Assembly (NCBI GenBank): GCA_001247695.2 | Contig: LGRX02003615.1 | Location: forward strand, 49,918 to 113,917 | Origin: Cymbomonas tetramitiformis | Lineage: Eukaryota; Chlorophyta; Pyramimonadophyceae; Pyramimonadales; Pyramimonadaceae | Direction of reading: 5' to 3' | Length of the DNA stretch: 64,000 nucleotides | Shown: positions 53,355 through 64,000 of the stretch, piece by piece | How positions within the stretch are numbered: the stretch's first letter is position 1 | Layout of the letters: each line of letters begins with the position of its first letter | Made by a program: the position numbers and the translations under genes | The notes under the pieces: model-generated | What the model saw: the letters and a program-made list of their open reading frames with translations, nothing else | What the model was told of the DNA's origin: nothing | Databases searched by the model: none

Positions 53355-54097
53355 CCAACCTGCTGGAGGCTATCATGTCGGCCTATGCTGATCTGTCGCA
53401 CCATAGCTCAGGGCATAGGCGCGCAGGGGGTCATGCGAGGAACATCGAGTTCTCGCTGTGCACCTACGTAGAGCTTGGGTCAGCACACGTGCTGCGCTGC
53501 ATGGCGCACCCGAATGCCACGCCGGTGCACTACATCTTCATGGAGGACCAGCTATGTCATACTTGGCACGCTGAGTTCACAAACGAGTACTTCATGCGAG
53601 ACGACCGGAAGTTCACATGCTTGCAGTGGGGGACCAGGGACGTGGCCGCGCCATGGTTGCTGCCAGCCCTGGGGGCCTTGGAGGCGCGTCGTCTTCCGCC
53701 GCCGCCGCCCGCCCATCAGGCTCGAGTGGCCGAAAGGCCCGAACACATGGATACGGCCTGGCAGAGGAATGTGGACGAGGTTCGCGACCCCCCTGCGCGT
53801 CATCAGTGCCGGCCTTCTGTCAGAGCGTCTGAGCATCGACCGGGCGCGGGCGGTGCTGCGCGCTCGTCTGCTCCTTCCGTTGACCGCCATGGGACTGCTA
53901 CCCATGTCGTCCATGCGTCAAGGGCGTCCAGGATGCCGGCCAACCATGACTCACGGCGTCTTCCTTCTCCGACTGCTTCGGTGTGCAGCGAGGTGGCGGA
54001 GGCGTTTGAGCGCTACACAGACGAACAACGTGAGGCGCAAAGACAGCAAGCGTATTTTCATCAGGGCTCCCCGGGCACAGCGGGCGGGTGGCCCTGA
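53355..54097 (+). pseudogene. RE-A gag/protease polyprotein, 3' part after Gypsy-1
   Basis: Continues the frame of 34725-38313 once Gypsy-1 and one GTCTG are removed (GQTTS then ANLLEAIMSAYADLSHH). About 247 codons to a TGA at 54095-54097. The part near the start (ANLLEAIMSAYADL, then EFSLCTYVELGSAHVLRCMAH) looks folded; the rest is Pro/Arg/Ala-rich and low in complexity. Family function is not recognised beyond belonging to the RE-A gag region. Confidence 0.75.
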
Positions 54098-54863
54098 TGC
54101 ACAACCAACGCTGTGGCCGTGGGCTGCCTGCACAGGCAGTCCACTTGAGGCCAGGTGTCCTGCGGGCGTGTGTCTCGCTTGCGGGCAGTGCAGTGGTTTG
54201 GTGGTGGCTGGGATGAGATCCCGTGCCCATGGTCGCCGTTTGGGCGATGTGGGAGGCAATGGCATGGCACTTGACATGGTGCCCTTTTCGAGTTTGGTGG
54301 AGGCGCTGCGTGGCCTCGTTTTTGGACCAGCTGCCAGTGTGGTGGTCGTCTGCTCGACGTTATCCCCGTCGTGCATATTACGACATTTGGGTCTTATCGG
54401 CTCTCGCCTGCATTTGGTACGTTGGGTTGCTTATCTTGCGCACCACGGGCATCTATGCTGGCGTGCACCGTGTTCGTGCAGGAGGTTGGATGGTGGTGGT
54501 TTCCTTGGCATGCTGGTCCCATGCAGTTCCCTTCGGGGGGTGGTCGTTTCCTTGGCATGCTGGTCGCAGTGTGCAGCCGCCCTCCTCCTCGTGGTCCTCG
54601 CCTGGCTTTGGGTTTGCACCAGCATTTACACTGAGGACGTGGCGCGCCACGCCTCCTGTGTCGTGGACGACCCTCTGGACGCAGGTCACATTCGACGTGA
54701 CCGTGGATGGACTGTTCCGTCCCTGCGTTGGTCCCAAGTTTTCTTGTTGGGCCGCGTGTGCCTGCCCACTTTGCCGGCCAGGTTGGACAAGCCTCGCTTT
54801 GCGGCGCGCTGGGCGCAGCTTCGGCGCAATCTCCGACTTCATCGCATCGCGCAGGCCGCCTAA
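54098..54863 (+). other. RE-A spacer between gag and pol
   Basis: GC-rich sequence with a repeated GGTTTCCTTGGCATGCTGGTC motif (three copies near 54499, 54547 and upstream variants). A frame is open over 53475-54863, but it overlaps the RE-A gag frame and has no recognisable domain, so I do not call it a gene. Confidence 0.4.
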
Positions 54864-55970
54864 GTGGCGCTTGTCCTCGCAGTCGTGGTCTCCACCGCCG
54901 CTGGTGGGAGTACTCGCTTGGCGCACGGGGGGTGGAGAGTAATGGCGTGCTTCTTCGCTTCGAACTCGCCGGCAGCCGCAGTGCATTTCAACAGAATTTT
55001 GCGATTTTTTCTGCTTTTGTGCGGAATCTTGTGGGTCGCTGGCAAGCTGACCGAGAGTGTGCCTACGTACGATGTCATGTCACCCACGCGCAGTGCCTGG
55101 GGTGCGTCCCCCTGCACTTCTTGGGAGGCTCAGCAATCCTCGAGGCAATGGGAGCCGGGCTGGGAAGCCAACGTCGCGGAGCAGGATGAGGTCTTGCCGT
55201 ACACCGTGCTGGACGAGCTTCAACCTCTAGGTGACACGACAGTGACCAAGGACGAGGCAGCGTGGCTCGACACTGAGCTCAATGCCACGTTTGGAGGACA
55301 TCCTGACTTCAAGGAGGAGCACTGGGAGGAAATGCGAAATGTTCTTCGCAGGTGCAAGACCACTTTTGCCAACAGTCCTCACGATCTGACAGGCTACAAG
55401 GGCAAGGCGGAGCACAACACGTTCTCCATTCCTTTCGTAGACGAATCCAAGGCCGCCTACCAGAGACCCAGGAAGTACAGCCCGGGCGAGCAGGAAATCA
55501 TCGATATCCACTGCAAGGAACTTTTGGAGTATGGCTTCATAGAGCCTGCAGCCAAGCATTGCAGGCATGCGAGTAACGTCGTCGTGGCTGGCAAGAAGGA
55601 TCATGAGACTGGCCTGTGGACCCAGACGAGATTCTGCGTGGACCTCAGGGGTGTCAACCGGCACTCCCTCAAAGACAATACGCTGCCACATCGACCAGAG
55701 GAGCTCTATCAGAAAGTGGCGAAGGCCAAGTTCAAGACCACGCTGGATGCCACCAAAGCCTTCCACCAGATTCCCATGGCCACGGAAGAGGACAGGAGCA
55801 AGACGGCGTTTTGGTGGAAGAATCAGCTGTACCAGTACACCTCGATGCCTTTTGGGGCAGCTGGAGCCACTTCTGCGTTTGTGAGAATCATGGACTACGA
55901 GTTACGTCACTTGCAGCATTGTACGGTGGCATACGTCGACGACGTAGTGGTCTACACGGATTCCACGCCT
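54864..55970 (+). pseudogene. RE-A reverse transcriptase, cut by the LINE
   Basis: A Gypsy-type reverse transcriptase: RFCVDLRGVNRHSLKDNTLP (motif 2-3 region), FKTTLDATKAFHQIPM (catalytic Asp), MPFGAAGATSAFVRIMD and VAYVDDVVVYTDS (catalytic YVDD). The frame is open from about 54864, but recognisable sequence starts near 55180. Two codons after YTDS the LINE begins, so the thumb, RNase H and everything downstream are missing on this side. Confidence 0.85.
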
Positions 55971-57392
55971 AAAATACGAATATAAAATGAAAACAAGCTT
56001 GAACGGACGACATTGGACATTTAGCGAATTGCTCCAGGAGCTCTACGTAAAAATGTTAAGTTTTGTAAAAACAACCCCAGCAGAGAAATATTTTAAGGAG
56101 ACAACCAAGGGTTACACACAAAGACATATTGGGAAGAATGAAGCCCAGATGTGCTGCAAAAAGGACGGGACGACGTCGCAGACATATGTAACGCGTAACA
56201 AGGAGAACAGTGTAAAATCAGGAGAACATGCACGCTGGCAGAACGATAGGGATAATAACAACAAGAGGAGCCCACAAGATACATTGAACGGGAAAAGGCT
56301 GACTACAACAACCTGCACAACTATATGCAGGGAAATGAGGGGAAACCCTAACCCAAAGGGGGCGTACCTACAGAGAAAGGGGGGAATAGGGGCACATAAT
56401 AGCAAAATTAGACGGAAATATTTTACACAGGGCCTACAAATGGCAAAATACGAATGTAAAATAAAAACGAGCTTGAACGGACGACATTGGACATTTAGCG
56501 AATTGCTCCAGGAGCTCTACGTAAAAATACGAAGTTTTGTACAAACGGCCCAAAGGGGAAAATATTTTGAGGGGGCACCCATAGGGCATCCACAACCAAG
56601 GATTGAGGAAAACAAAGCTCAGAAATGCAGCAAGGGGGGTATAAGGAGACGGAAGGAGTGCGTAACGCGTAACAAGGGAGGCAGTACGGGGGGAGGAAAA
56701 CACAACCAAAGGGGATGCGCAGTGAATAATAGACATGAAGACAACTCACAAGGCACACTGAAAGTTGGGGAGCCGGTTAAAACAAACCGCACGGATACAC
56801 ACGAACAACCGAGAAGAAACCCTAACCATGGGGATGCATACCTACAGGATACAAGGGGAACAGCAGCATATGAAGACAAAACCGACAGGAAATATTTTGC
56901 ACGACGGCTGAAAGTTGTAAAATGCGAAAGTAAGGAAAAAATAAATGAGAAAGAACGGCATTGGACATTACGTGAATTGTGCTGGGAACAATTCGAAAAA
57001 AATCGGAGTCCTGCAGAACTGAAACCCGGAACGAAATATTTTCGGGGAATACCCCAGGGGGGCACTCAGCAACATAGGGATAAGGGCGAGCCCCAAACAA
57101 GCAGCAAGGTGAGCATAAGAAGGCCACACATATGTGTAACGCGTAACAGAAGATATTTGAGATGGAACGGAACACAGGTAAGCAGCGAGAACAATGCTAG
57201 AAGACCATGCAAACAAGGGGAGCGCAGCAAGGAAAACAACGTGAAGTATGGGGCACCTAAGAACAGGAAAAATGAGCAAACCATATACAGCACACGGGGG
57301 GAAGCTTGTCGAAAGGACCGCACCCACGATACAGCTGTGATAACAGCGATACTAGCTATTTGCGTTGCGATTACGGTCTTGACGAAATATAA
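55971..57392 (+). repeat. Three 474-base monomers at the LINE 5' end
   Basis: Copies start at 55971, 56445 and 56919 with AAAATACGAAT.TAAAAT or a variant. The period is exactly 474 bases (158 codons), so the reading frame is kept. Copies 1 and 2 are close at the start (TSLNGRHWTFSELLQELYVK); copy 3 is more diverged (ERHWTLRELCWEQF). Each copy contains a KYF motif and a VTRN motif. Confidence 0.85.
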
Positions 57393-58305
57393 TATGGGCG
57401 GACGAAGAAGACCAGCACAAAAACCAACACAAAGGGTGCGGATAACAGCAAGCAAGGAGGCCAGCAGGAGGGCGGGAACGGGAGTGCTGAATGAAGCACC
57501 GGAAAGGGAGCATGCGACACAATGCATGCAGAGAAGGAGCACAGCAGCAACAGTAATAACCCGGCAAACAACTGAAACTAGAAAGGGAAATGAAGAAATG
57601 CCAAGAAGGGAGGACAACCGACACCAAGAAACAATACAGGAAAAACCCCCAAAGGTCCCCAGGTGGTTAGCCACAGCAGAAGAGGGGGAACAAAGGGCGA
57701 ATTTCATAAAACACCTCACATATTACCTACGGGCGAACCGGCAGGAGCATGCATACGCACACAAAAGAGGAAGGAGATACTGGAGTGAACACGCGAAAGG
57801 GAAAACATACAGGTGGGTACAACGTACCAAATATGACAGGCCACAACTAGTTAGAAGCAACCAGGTCGTAAGGCAAGAAACAAAGGATAGGAACCACAGT
57901 AGATGGGTACGAAAACACAGCGAGATGCGCCGAATGACAAGCGAAGGCCGGAGCATGGCAAAAATGGTAGGGGCCCAACTAATGACTATGCACGTAACAC
58001 TAGATGTGCTAGGCACTCTGGCTGAACAGATGGAGCAGGCACAACTAGTAACAAAAAGCCCACGACAAAAAGCGAAACCACAGGTCAAAACGATGGGTAA
58101 GAAACCGGCGGTAGCACATGAGGAAGCCTTAGACACAAGACCCAACAGGAAAGCTGTGCGGGTGGAGGATAAGGGTGGGAATGCCGAAGCGAAACTACAG
58201 CCCTCCCACATAGGGGGGGGGGAACACGTTCGGACGAGAAAATGGAAGGGCAGTACCCCAAGAACTCCGTCACGCAGGGGATATTTGCGGAGGATGGGAA
58301 GCTGA
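55987..58305 (+). CDS. LINE ORF1 protein, repetitive and basic
   Basis: 772 residues, very rich in Arg, Lys, Asn, Thr and Gln. Residues 1 to about 470 are three imperfect 158-residue repeats. A hydrophobic helix, AVITAILAICVAITVLTKY, at about residues 452-470 could cross a membrane. No zinc knuckle, RRM or known ORF1 domain is recognised. It overlaps ORF2 by 64 bases in another frame. It may start further in, if the monomers act as promoter rather than coding sequence. Confidence 0.5.
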   Translation: MKTSLNGRHWTFSELLQELYVKMLSFVKTTPAEKYFKETTKGYTQRHIGKNEAQMCCKKDGTTSQTYVTRNKENSVKSGEHARWQNDRDNNNKRSPQDTLNGKRLTTTTCTTICREMRGNPNPKGAYLQRKGGIGAHNSKIRRKYFTQGLQMAKYECKIKTSLNGRHWTFSELLQELYVKIRSFVQTAQRGKYFEGAPIGHPQPRIEENKAQKCSKGGIRRRKECVTRNKGGSTGGGKHNQRGCAVNNRHEDNSQGTLKVGEPVKTNRTDTHEQPRRNPNHGDAYLQDTRGTAAYEDKTDRKYFARRLKVVKCESKEKINEKERHWTLRELCWEQFEKNRSPAELKPGTKYFRGIPQGGTQQHRDKGEPQTSSKVSIRRPHICVTRNRRYLRWNGTQVSSENNARRPCKQGERSKENNVKYGAPKNRKNEQTIYSTRGEACRKDRTHDTAVITAILAICVAITVLTKYNMGGRRRPAQKPTQRVRITASKEASRRAGTGVLNEAPEREHATQCMQRRSTAATVITRQTTETRKGNEEMPRREDNRHQETIQEKPPKVPRWLATAEEGEQRANFIKHLTYYLRANRQEHAYAHKRGRRYWSEHAKGKTYRWVQRTKYDRPQLVRSNQVVRQETKDRNHSRWVRKHSEMRRMTSEGRSMAKMVGAQLMTMHVTLDVLGTLAEQMEQAQLVTKSPRQKAKPQVKTMGKKPAVAHEEALDTRPNRKAVRVEDKGGNAEAKLQPSHIGGGEHVRTRKWKGSTPRTPSRRGYLRRMGS

Positions 58306-61300
58306 ACATGTACCAAGTGGACCTTGCGCTCGAAACACTGGAAGAAAACCCTCCGGGGTCAACAACCATACAAGAAATACTGAGGCTGTTGAGGGAAAAT
58401 GACAAAAAATTTCTGGAAATGATAAAGGGAAAAGCCGCCGAAAGGGGTGGCACCCAGATACCAGTAGTGGGAAACGGACACTGGCTACTACTGATGGTAG
58501 GAGTCTGCGTCGCAAGGGGTAACCGCACGTTACAGGCCTATGTATACGATTCTATGGGCGTGGAAAGGCAGACACGGAAGAAAACCGCCCCAGGGCACAT
58601 GGGAATGACGGAGGAACTACAAGTAGCAATAAGCAAATGGGTAACAGACAACAAGGAGGCAATGGGGTGCCGGGAAGCCAGAGCCACGCCAATGTATGAC
58701 AGGCACCAATATGACGCATACAGCTGCGGCGTCTGGGTGATATATGTTGCAGAGCTATGGCAACAGTGGCTGTTAGAAAGGAAAGGAGCTTGGATACAGT
58801 ATGTGTACACAATCACACTCCAAACCAGTCGATGCGTTACACTACACACTACGGAAATAGTGAGCAGATGTAGGGACAGATTCAGACCGACGATAAGGGC
58901 GGCCATTATGAGGGAAAATATGCCACATGCAGAACAGGACACGGATGAAGTCGAGCTGACAAGGGAGGCTCCAACAAAAGGGACCGGGGCACAACAGGCG
59001 CAAACTCAAGGAACGTGTGCGGCGGATGCCTTCATGAGGGAGGTGGTGCGTGGCCGCACAGGGGAACAGGTGGAGGATATGATGCGACAACAAGGGGTGG
59101 GCATACAAACAATAATGAACGTTCAGGAAGCACTCCAAGCGCTACAACAAGAAACTGACGCCCTCATAGGTGAAACAATGAGAAAACTGTCAACAGACGG
59201 CCGAACCCAAATAGCAATAAGAGATGGAGAAAAATGGGCAATGGTGATGTTCACAATAACACGCCAGGACATGCAGGCGCACGTGTGGCTACCTGCTGGA
59301 GGAATAGAGAAACAGGACGAACTACTAACAGCTGTAGATGTTTGGACCATACTGCGGGAAGCTTATGACCTGCAAAAGGTACAATACAGTGGACTGAAGA
59401 CACATAGCACACCACCGGAATGGGAAAAATTCAGCCAAGGGGAGCAGGCGATACGAGTGGCGGGGAGCTGGAAATACTGGCATGTTGATGGCAAACCAGG
59501 GCACTTCAAGCTCGGGACTAGAAACACGGCACAGCCACAGGGGGAGACTCGAGAGAAGTGGCAGATAACAGAACAAACAACTGGACTGGCTGAGGAGAAC
59601 ATAAGAAGCGACAAACGGAAGGATGACGGCAGGGCGCCTACTATAGAGCAACAGGCCACAGGCGAAGCAAAGGAGGGAAAGGACACAAAACCCACGGACA
59701 AGCTGGTTCAGGCCACGCTGCAGTTCTGTCCGGAAAGCACAGAACAAGCAAACGAAAGGCTAAAGAGGGAAGCAGGAACGGCGACAAGAAAAAAGCTACG
59801 GCCCCATGCAAGCGCCAAGAAAAAGCCGCCACCTAATACACCAACAAAAACGAACAAAAGGGACAAAGAGGAGACCAAAGGGTCCCTGGAGGCACTAAGA
59901 CAATGGGGTGGGAACATGCCAAAAACGGAGAACCTAAACATTGAAGAAATGCGAGAAGCACAACCACATACCATAAATTTCCTAACATGGAACATACAGG
60001 GTGCCCGGCACTCACTGTACGAACTGGAGGAACAAATGAATAAATGGGAGATAGATATAGCAATAGTTACGGAAACCAAGACTGCGAATGAGGAAATAAA
60101 AAGGCACTTCAGAAACAAGAAACAGTCAAACATATGCACGAGTATACCGAAAGGGGAAGGGGAGGAAGATAAGAGCAACCACACGGCAGGCCTTGCCGTA
60201 ATACTCACAGGGGAGTATGCCAAACCACATAACTACACCGAGGTGCAGGTACCACACCTACAAGGAGTGCTCACACACACACTGCTCCACTTCCCGGGGG
60301 AAAAATATTTACACCTGATAGGGGTATACTACCCGGTGGAAGGGAAAGACGTGGCAGAAGAGGCACGAGGGGAACTCGACAGAGAGGCAGCCAGGAGTGG
60401 CATACGGGAGTATGTGCGAATGGTGACCTCAGCCAGCGAAAATGCGGCAGGGCAAACAGTACTAATTTGTGGGGACCTGAATGCCACCACGGGAACACCG
60501 AAGAACAGCAGGGACAAAGAATGGAACAAAACTATGGAAGCCACGGGTCTGCAAGATGTGGGAGGGACCAGGGAAACAACTCTAACATGGCATGACCGAA
60601 GGAATATAGACAGAATGCTGGCAAGCAAAGCAGAACTACAATACTACACGCAACCAACGGCAGGCGAACTCACTGAGATACACACAAGCGACCACAAAAT
60701 GGTCTGCACAACGCAATTGGACCTAAAGGCCTGGGGGACACACAGACCGACGGCACAAAAGCCACAACGTGCAAAAGCAGACAGATTGAAACTCCCACTA
60801 ACAGAAGCAGAGGGGCACACCCTCAGGCAAACCCTGGACGCTGCATACACAAAGGAACTACAAGTAGAAATGCAAGAAGCAATAAACAGAATAAAAACAG
60901 GAACTAACACAAGGCACAGAAAAAGGGCAATAGACTACGCGGGAGAAGTGGTTGCAAAAATACTGGGGGAAGCAAGAGACGGGGCAATGATGGATGTCAA
61001 CTTACCGAAACAAGCGGCGGCACCAGAACAACAACATGAACTACACCTCCCGAAAACCCTCCGCAAGGAAAGGGACGGCCACCTGAAAGAAAGAAACAGA
61101 TGCCGTGAGAACATAGCATTATGGAAGAAAGACATAGAAGCACGAGAACAAGCAACCGAGGAAGTACGGACGGAAGATTTCGACAACCGAACAAGCGAAA
61201 TGAGGGAATGGGAGCAATGGGAACGGGAACAGAAAAAGCTTGCAACAAAAGAGGCAAGAAAGTGCATTAAAGAGCACGAGGTAAACCGAAAACAGAAAAC

Positions 61301-63796
61301 AAGAATGAAAATGAGAGAAAGATATTGGGGCAACATAAAGCACTACCACAAAATGATATACAAAAAAGAGATAGAAAATGGAGCAGCACCAGCTGCAGCA
61401 ATACAAGCAATAGAAACGATACAAGGAGAGCTAGTAGTAGGGCACCAAAAAGTAGCACAGGCAATGGGTGAGCACATTGCGCGGTCGGAACCATACAAAA
61501 TGAGGGAACCAGAGAAAGGACTTAAGAATACGCCACCCTGGCTTGACGAGAGGTACAAGAACTACATGAAGGAAAACCAATGCACAAGGCCGGACCAAAC
61601 AAAGGTGAACTTGAGGGTGGACAAAGAAGCCTACCGGCAAGCGGTGAAGAAAATGAAAACCAACAAAGCGGCCGGGCCCATGGGGATACAAAATGAAATA
61701 TTGAAACAAATGCCGGACAGATTCCATGACCAACTGTGTGAACTTATGGAACTAATGTGGGAACACAGACACACTCCCCTACCATGGAAAAAAGGCTACT
61801 TCTGCTTCCACCACAAACAGGGTGAAGTAACAAAGCAACAAAACTACCGACCTATAGCACTACTGGATTGCCTGTTCAAATTGTACACTACAGTACTGGT
61901 CAGTTGCTGGCTGACTTCTGTGAAATAAACGGCATGCTCTCGGAAGCACAAGAGGGCTCAAGGGAAAACCACAACACAATGAAGCAACTCACCAGGGTAA
62001 CCAATGCTATTGAAGACGCCAACCTCTCCAAACGAAACCTACATGCGACCTACGTGGATTTCGGAAATGCGTATGGGTCAGTTGACCACAAAAGACTCAT
62101 TACTACACTAAAACACCTAGGGGTGCCACCACAACTCACTGAAGCTGTTAGGGATATACTGGGCGAAAATGAGGAGGACTCCATGCAAATGAGAGCAAAG
62201 ATAGGGGACCAGGTCTCGGAAGAGGTGCCAATAAGAAGGGGGATTCTGCAAGGGGACAGCATGAGCCCATTGCTATTCATACTATACCTGGAACCTCTCC
62301 TTAGATGGTTAGAGGTAGGGGACCATGGGTACCAGCACAAGTACGCGACCGACAAAGGGCTCAGAGGGGAACTGAGAACCTCCTCGGGGGCGTTTGTGGA
62401 CGACCTAATTATACTAACCAAACTAATGACAGGGATGGAGCAACAACTGGAGAAACTCTCGGCATTTGGAGACTGGAGTGGACTCAGAATAAACGAGGAA
62501 AAAACAAAGATAACAGGGGTAGAACACGGCAACAAAAATGTGAAAGAAGGTAGACACCAAGGGGTGAAATGCGGAAGTCGAACGCTAAAGGTCCTTAAAG
62601 CTGGAGACACCTACAAATACCTAGGGGTCCTACTCAATATGCTGGGGACATGGAAAGAAGAAAAAAGAAAGTCACTACAGGAGCTCAAACGAAGAATAGA
62701 CGCACTACTGACCACCCCCCTCACACAAAGACAAAAAGAGTACTCCTTGAAGTCGGCCATACTAGGGAAATTCAAATACGGACTCCACCTCGGGATATAC
62801 ACACAGGGTGAAATACAGCAGGCTGAAAACCAGCTGGGAGCCGCGATGAAAAGAATATATGGACTCCCGGCGAATGGCACACCCAATGAACTAAACACGG
62901 AGGAAAAAGAGGAATATGGACTGGGACTCCAGTCCCTACAGGCAATATATGCACAGGAAGTCTACACGGGACTGGCAGGGGCTATTCAGAGTGAGGAAGA
63001 CAAAGGTGTCCAGATGGAATACGGCAAAAGGGAGAGAAACCTCCAGACCAGACAAAGAATGTCACAAGTCAGCAGGTCCACAGCCGGGCTACTGGAAAAA
63101 CACTTCGAAGAAAGAGGACACAGCAGCACAAGGAGCAAGCTAAAAATGGGACTGCAGACACAAACGAACACTCTGAGGAAAATGAATGCTCTGAATGAAT
63201 ATGGGATACACGTAAAAGGGGTAGGGAGCCACATGCAGGAACTGGCTAAAGAAACACTACCTATAATGAGACAGCTGGGAAAGGCTAAACGGGTATACAC
63301 AAACGCGGAAATGGAGGGCACCACCAGAACAACCAAGCACCTCAGGAGAATGGATACGGAATACAGAGACCCACAGTCGCAGCCCGCGACGACAGGCTCC
63401 GAAAAAATGGGGACAGTAAATGTAATACGGGAAACGAAAACTCAGCAAGCTACTAAGCAAATAAACTTCACCAAACTACTCACACTATTCAGGAACTACC
63501 CGGACCTCAAGAACCTAACCACAGCAGACGGGAAAAGTGCTATACCGATAGAAACACTGAAAGCAACAGGTGGAAGGAAACATGACAACAAGACGGCAAC
63601 AAAGATAGCACAAGGCATGCTGCACTTATACCCATACATTTGCGAAGCACAGCCCAACGACATTAAGAAACCAGGGGACCACTGGGACCATGTGTGGAAC
63701 AGAAGGCTAAAACCAGAATACATACAGGAACGGAAAACAGGAGAGCTAGAGAAGTACACCAAAAGTACGTTAAGTATGGAAAACATAAGCGACTAG
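58242..63796 (+). pseudogene. LINE ORF2: Ulp1-like cysteine protease, APE endonuclease, reverse transcriptase; frameshifted
   Basis: From the ATG at 58242. A C48/Ulp1-like protease has His in GNGHWLLLMV (about residue 79), Asp in AYVYDSMG (about 105) and Cys in DAYSCGVWVIY (about 161). An APE endonuclease starts at about residue 578 with NFLTWNIQGARHS, then VTETKT, CGDLNATTG and TSDHKMV (about 817). Reverse transcriptase starts at about 1110 with NKAAGPMGIQNEILKQMP and NYRPIALLDCLFKLYTTVL. A one-base shift near 61895 moves the frame; the remainder (61900-63796) has SEAQEGSR, ATYVDFGNAYGSVDH, RRGILQGDSMSPLLF and the catalytic FVDD, then a 350-residue C-terminal region without a recognised zinc finger. 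It would cut target DNA and prime reverse transcription there. The single shift makes this copy recently dead, or is an error. Confidence 0.85.
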
Positions 63797-64000
63797 GGAG
63801 TTTGAGGTTCGGTCGGACGGTCTGTCCAAGATCAAGGACTATGATGATTGGATGCTGAATCCGTCCATCTTTCAGTTCCTGGATCCTTGGATCGCTGGGG
63901 GGTATTGGCACACCTGTGATCGGTTTGCTACAGACAAGAACTGTCTGCTGCCCCGTTTCAACAGTGCATGGTACTGCCCCGGCACCTCTAGGGTGGATAC
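63797..64000 (+). pseudogene. RE-A pol fragment: start of a Dam-like methyltransferase domain
   Basis: Open to the window edge, with DYDDWMLNPSIFQFLDPW then CDRFATDKNCLLPRFNSAW and CPGTSRVD. The DRFA...N...RFNS...PG...VD pattern is the N-terminal half of the Dam-like domain that follows RNase H in DIRS and some algal Gypsy polyproteins; the NPP motif would lie beyond the edge. About 250 residues expected between the YVDD side at 55960 and this point (thumb and RNase H) are missing. Confidence 0.6.

Larger units (their letters stand above)
55971..63796 (+). mobile_element. Non-LTR retrotransposon (LINE) with Ulp1-like protease, APE endonuclease and RT
   Basis: It begins inside a 474-base monomer repeat that occurs three times and carries two overlapping frames: ORF1 (55987-58305) and ORF2 (58242-63796, one frameshift). 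No LTRs are present, and domain order is cysteine protease, APE-type endonuclease, reverse transcriptase. The 3' boundary is taken at the ORF2 stop, because the following bases read as RE-A; no poly-A tail or target duplication is visible. An APE plus protease combination is known from the Dualen/RandI group of green-algal LINEs, which carry a different protease fold; clade assignment needs a tree. Confidence 0.85.

Noticed and set aside
53475..54863. A 462-codon gene
   Set aside because: It overlaps the better-supported RE-A gag frame, has no recognisable domain and lies in GC-rich sequence where long open frames arise by chance.
57066..58316. Minus-strand hydrophobic proteins across the LINE
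   Set aside because: Hydrophobic composition comes from the complement of an A-rich sense strand; these are shadows of ORF1 and ORF2.

Overview
The window looks like nuclear DNA of a photosynthetic eukaryote, most likely a green alga. The main evidence is one clear cellular gene, an eight-exon enolase of plant type (20.74-23.69 kb) with the N-terminal extension known from plant cytosolic enolase 3. Almost everything else is mobile DNA. Taxon is inferred; no rRNA or organelle marker is present.

Region 1 (1 to about 17.93 kb) is an AT-rich integrated Polinton-like virus or Polinton whose left end lies outside the window. On the minus strand it has a broken capsid candidate, a second capsid-like protein and a lipase-like protein. 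Elsewhere it has a DUF5754-like protein, an amino-methyltransferase, a C5-cytosine methyltransferase, the packaging ATPase, a SET-domain protein, a broken protein-primed DNA polymerase B, an rve integrase and several small proteins. A GC-richer island (about 3.4-6.8 kb) sits inside it with two unrecognised genes, a piggyBac-like TTAA MITE and a minisatellite containing a 175-base gap. Several virus genes carry one-base shifts, many in A-runs, so they reflect either decay or base-calling error.

Region 2 (17.93-28.8 kb) is host-like DNA: exon-like scraps, a large hairpin palindrome, tandem repeats, enolase, and a gag remnant (25.9-27.2 kb) related to the gag of the large Gypsy element downstream.

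Region 3 (28.8-34.07 kb, minus strand) is a decayed chromodomain Gypsy element (Gypsy-2). Its integrase coding region appears to be interrupted by a 79-base spliceosomal-type intron.

Region 4 (34.6-64 kb) is a nest of three retroelements. A retroelement called RE-A here starts near 34.6 kb. Gypsy-1 (38,314-53,349; 515-base LTRs that differ at two positions I can see; 5-base target duplication GTCTG) is inserted in the gag/protease frame of RE-A, and joining across it restores that frame. Farther on, the reverse transcriptase of RE-A is cut by a LINE (55,971-63,796) encoding a Ulp1-like protease, an APE endonuclease and a reverse transcriptase. RE-A sequence resumes at the right edge.

The most striking system is Gypsy-1. 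Its 2,582-residue pol carries protease, reverse transcriptase, RNase H, a Dam-like adenine methyltransferase domain, integrase, chromodomain and a C-terminal C5-cytosine methyltransferase. That last domain is clearly homologous to the stand-alone cytosine methyltransferase of the virus-like element 40 kb away. Two unrelated classes of invader in one genome therefore share a DNA-methylation gene. A role in self-marking or evasion of silencing is inference.
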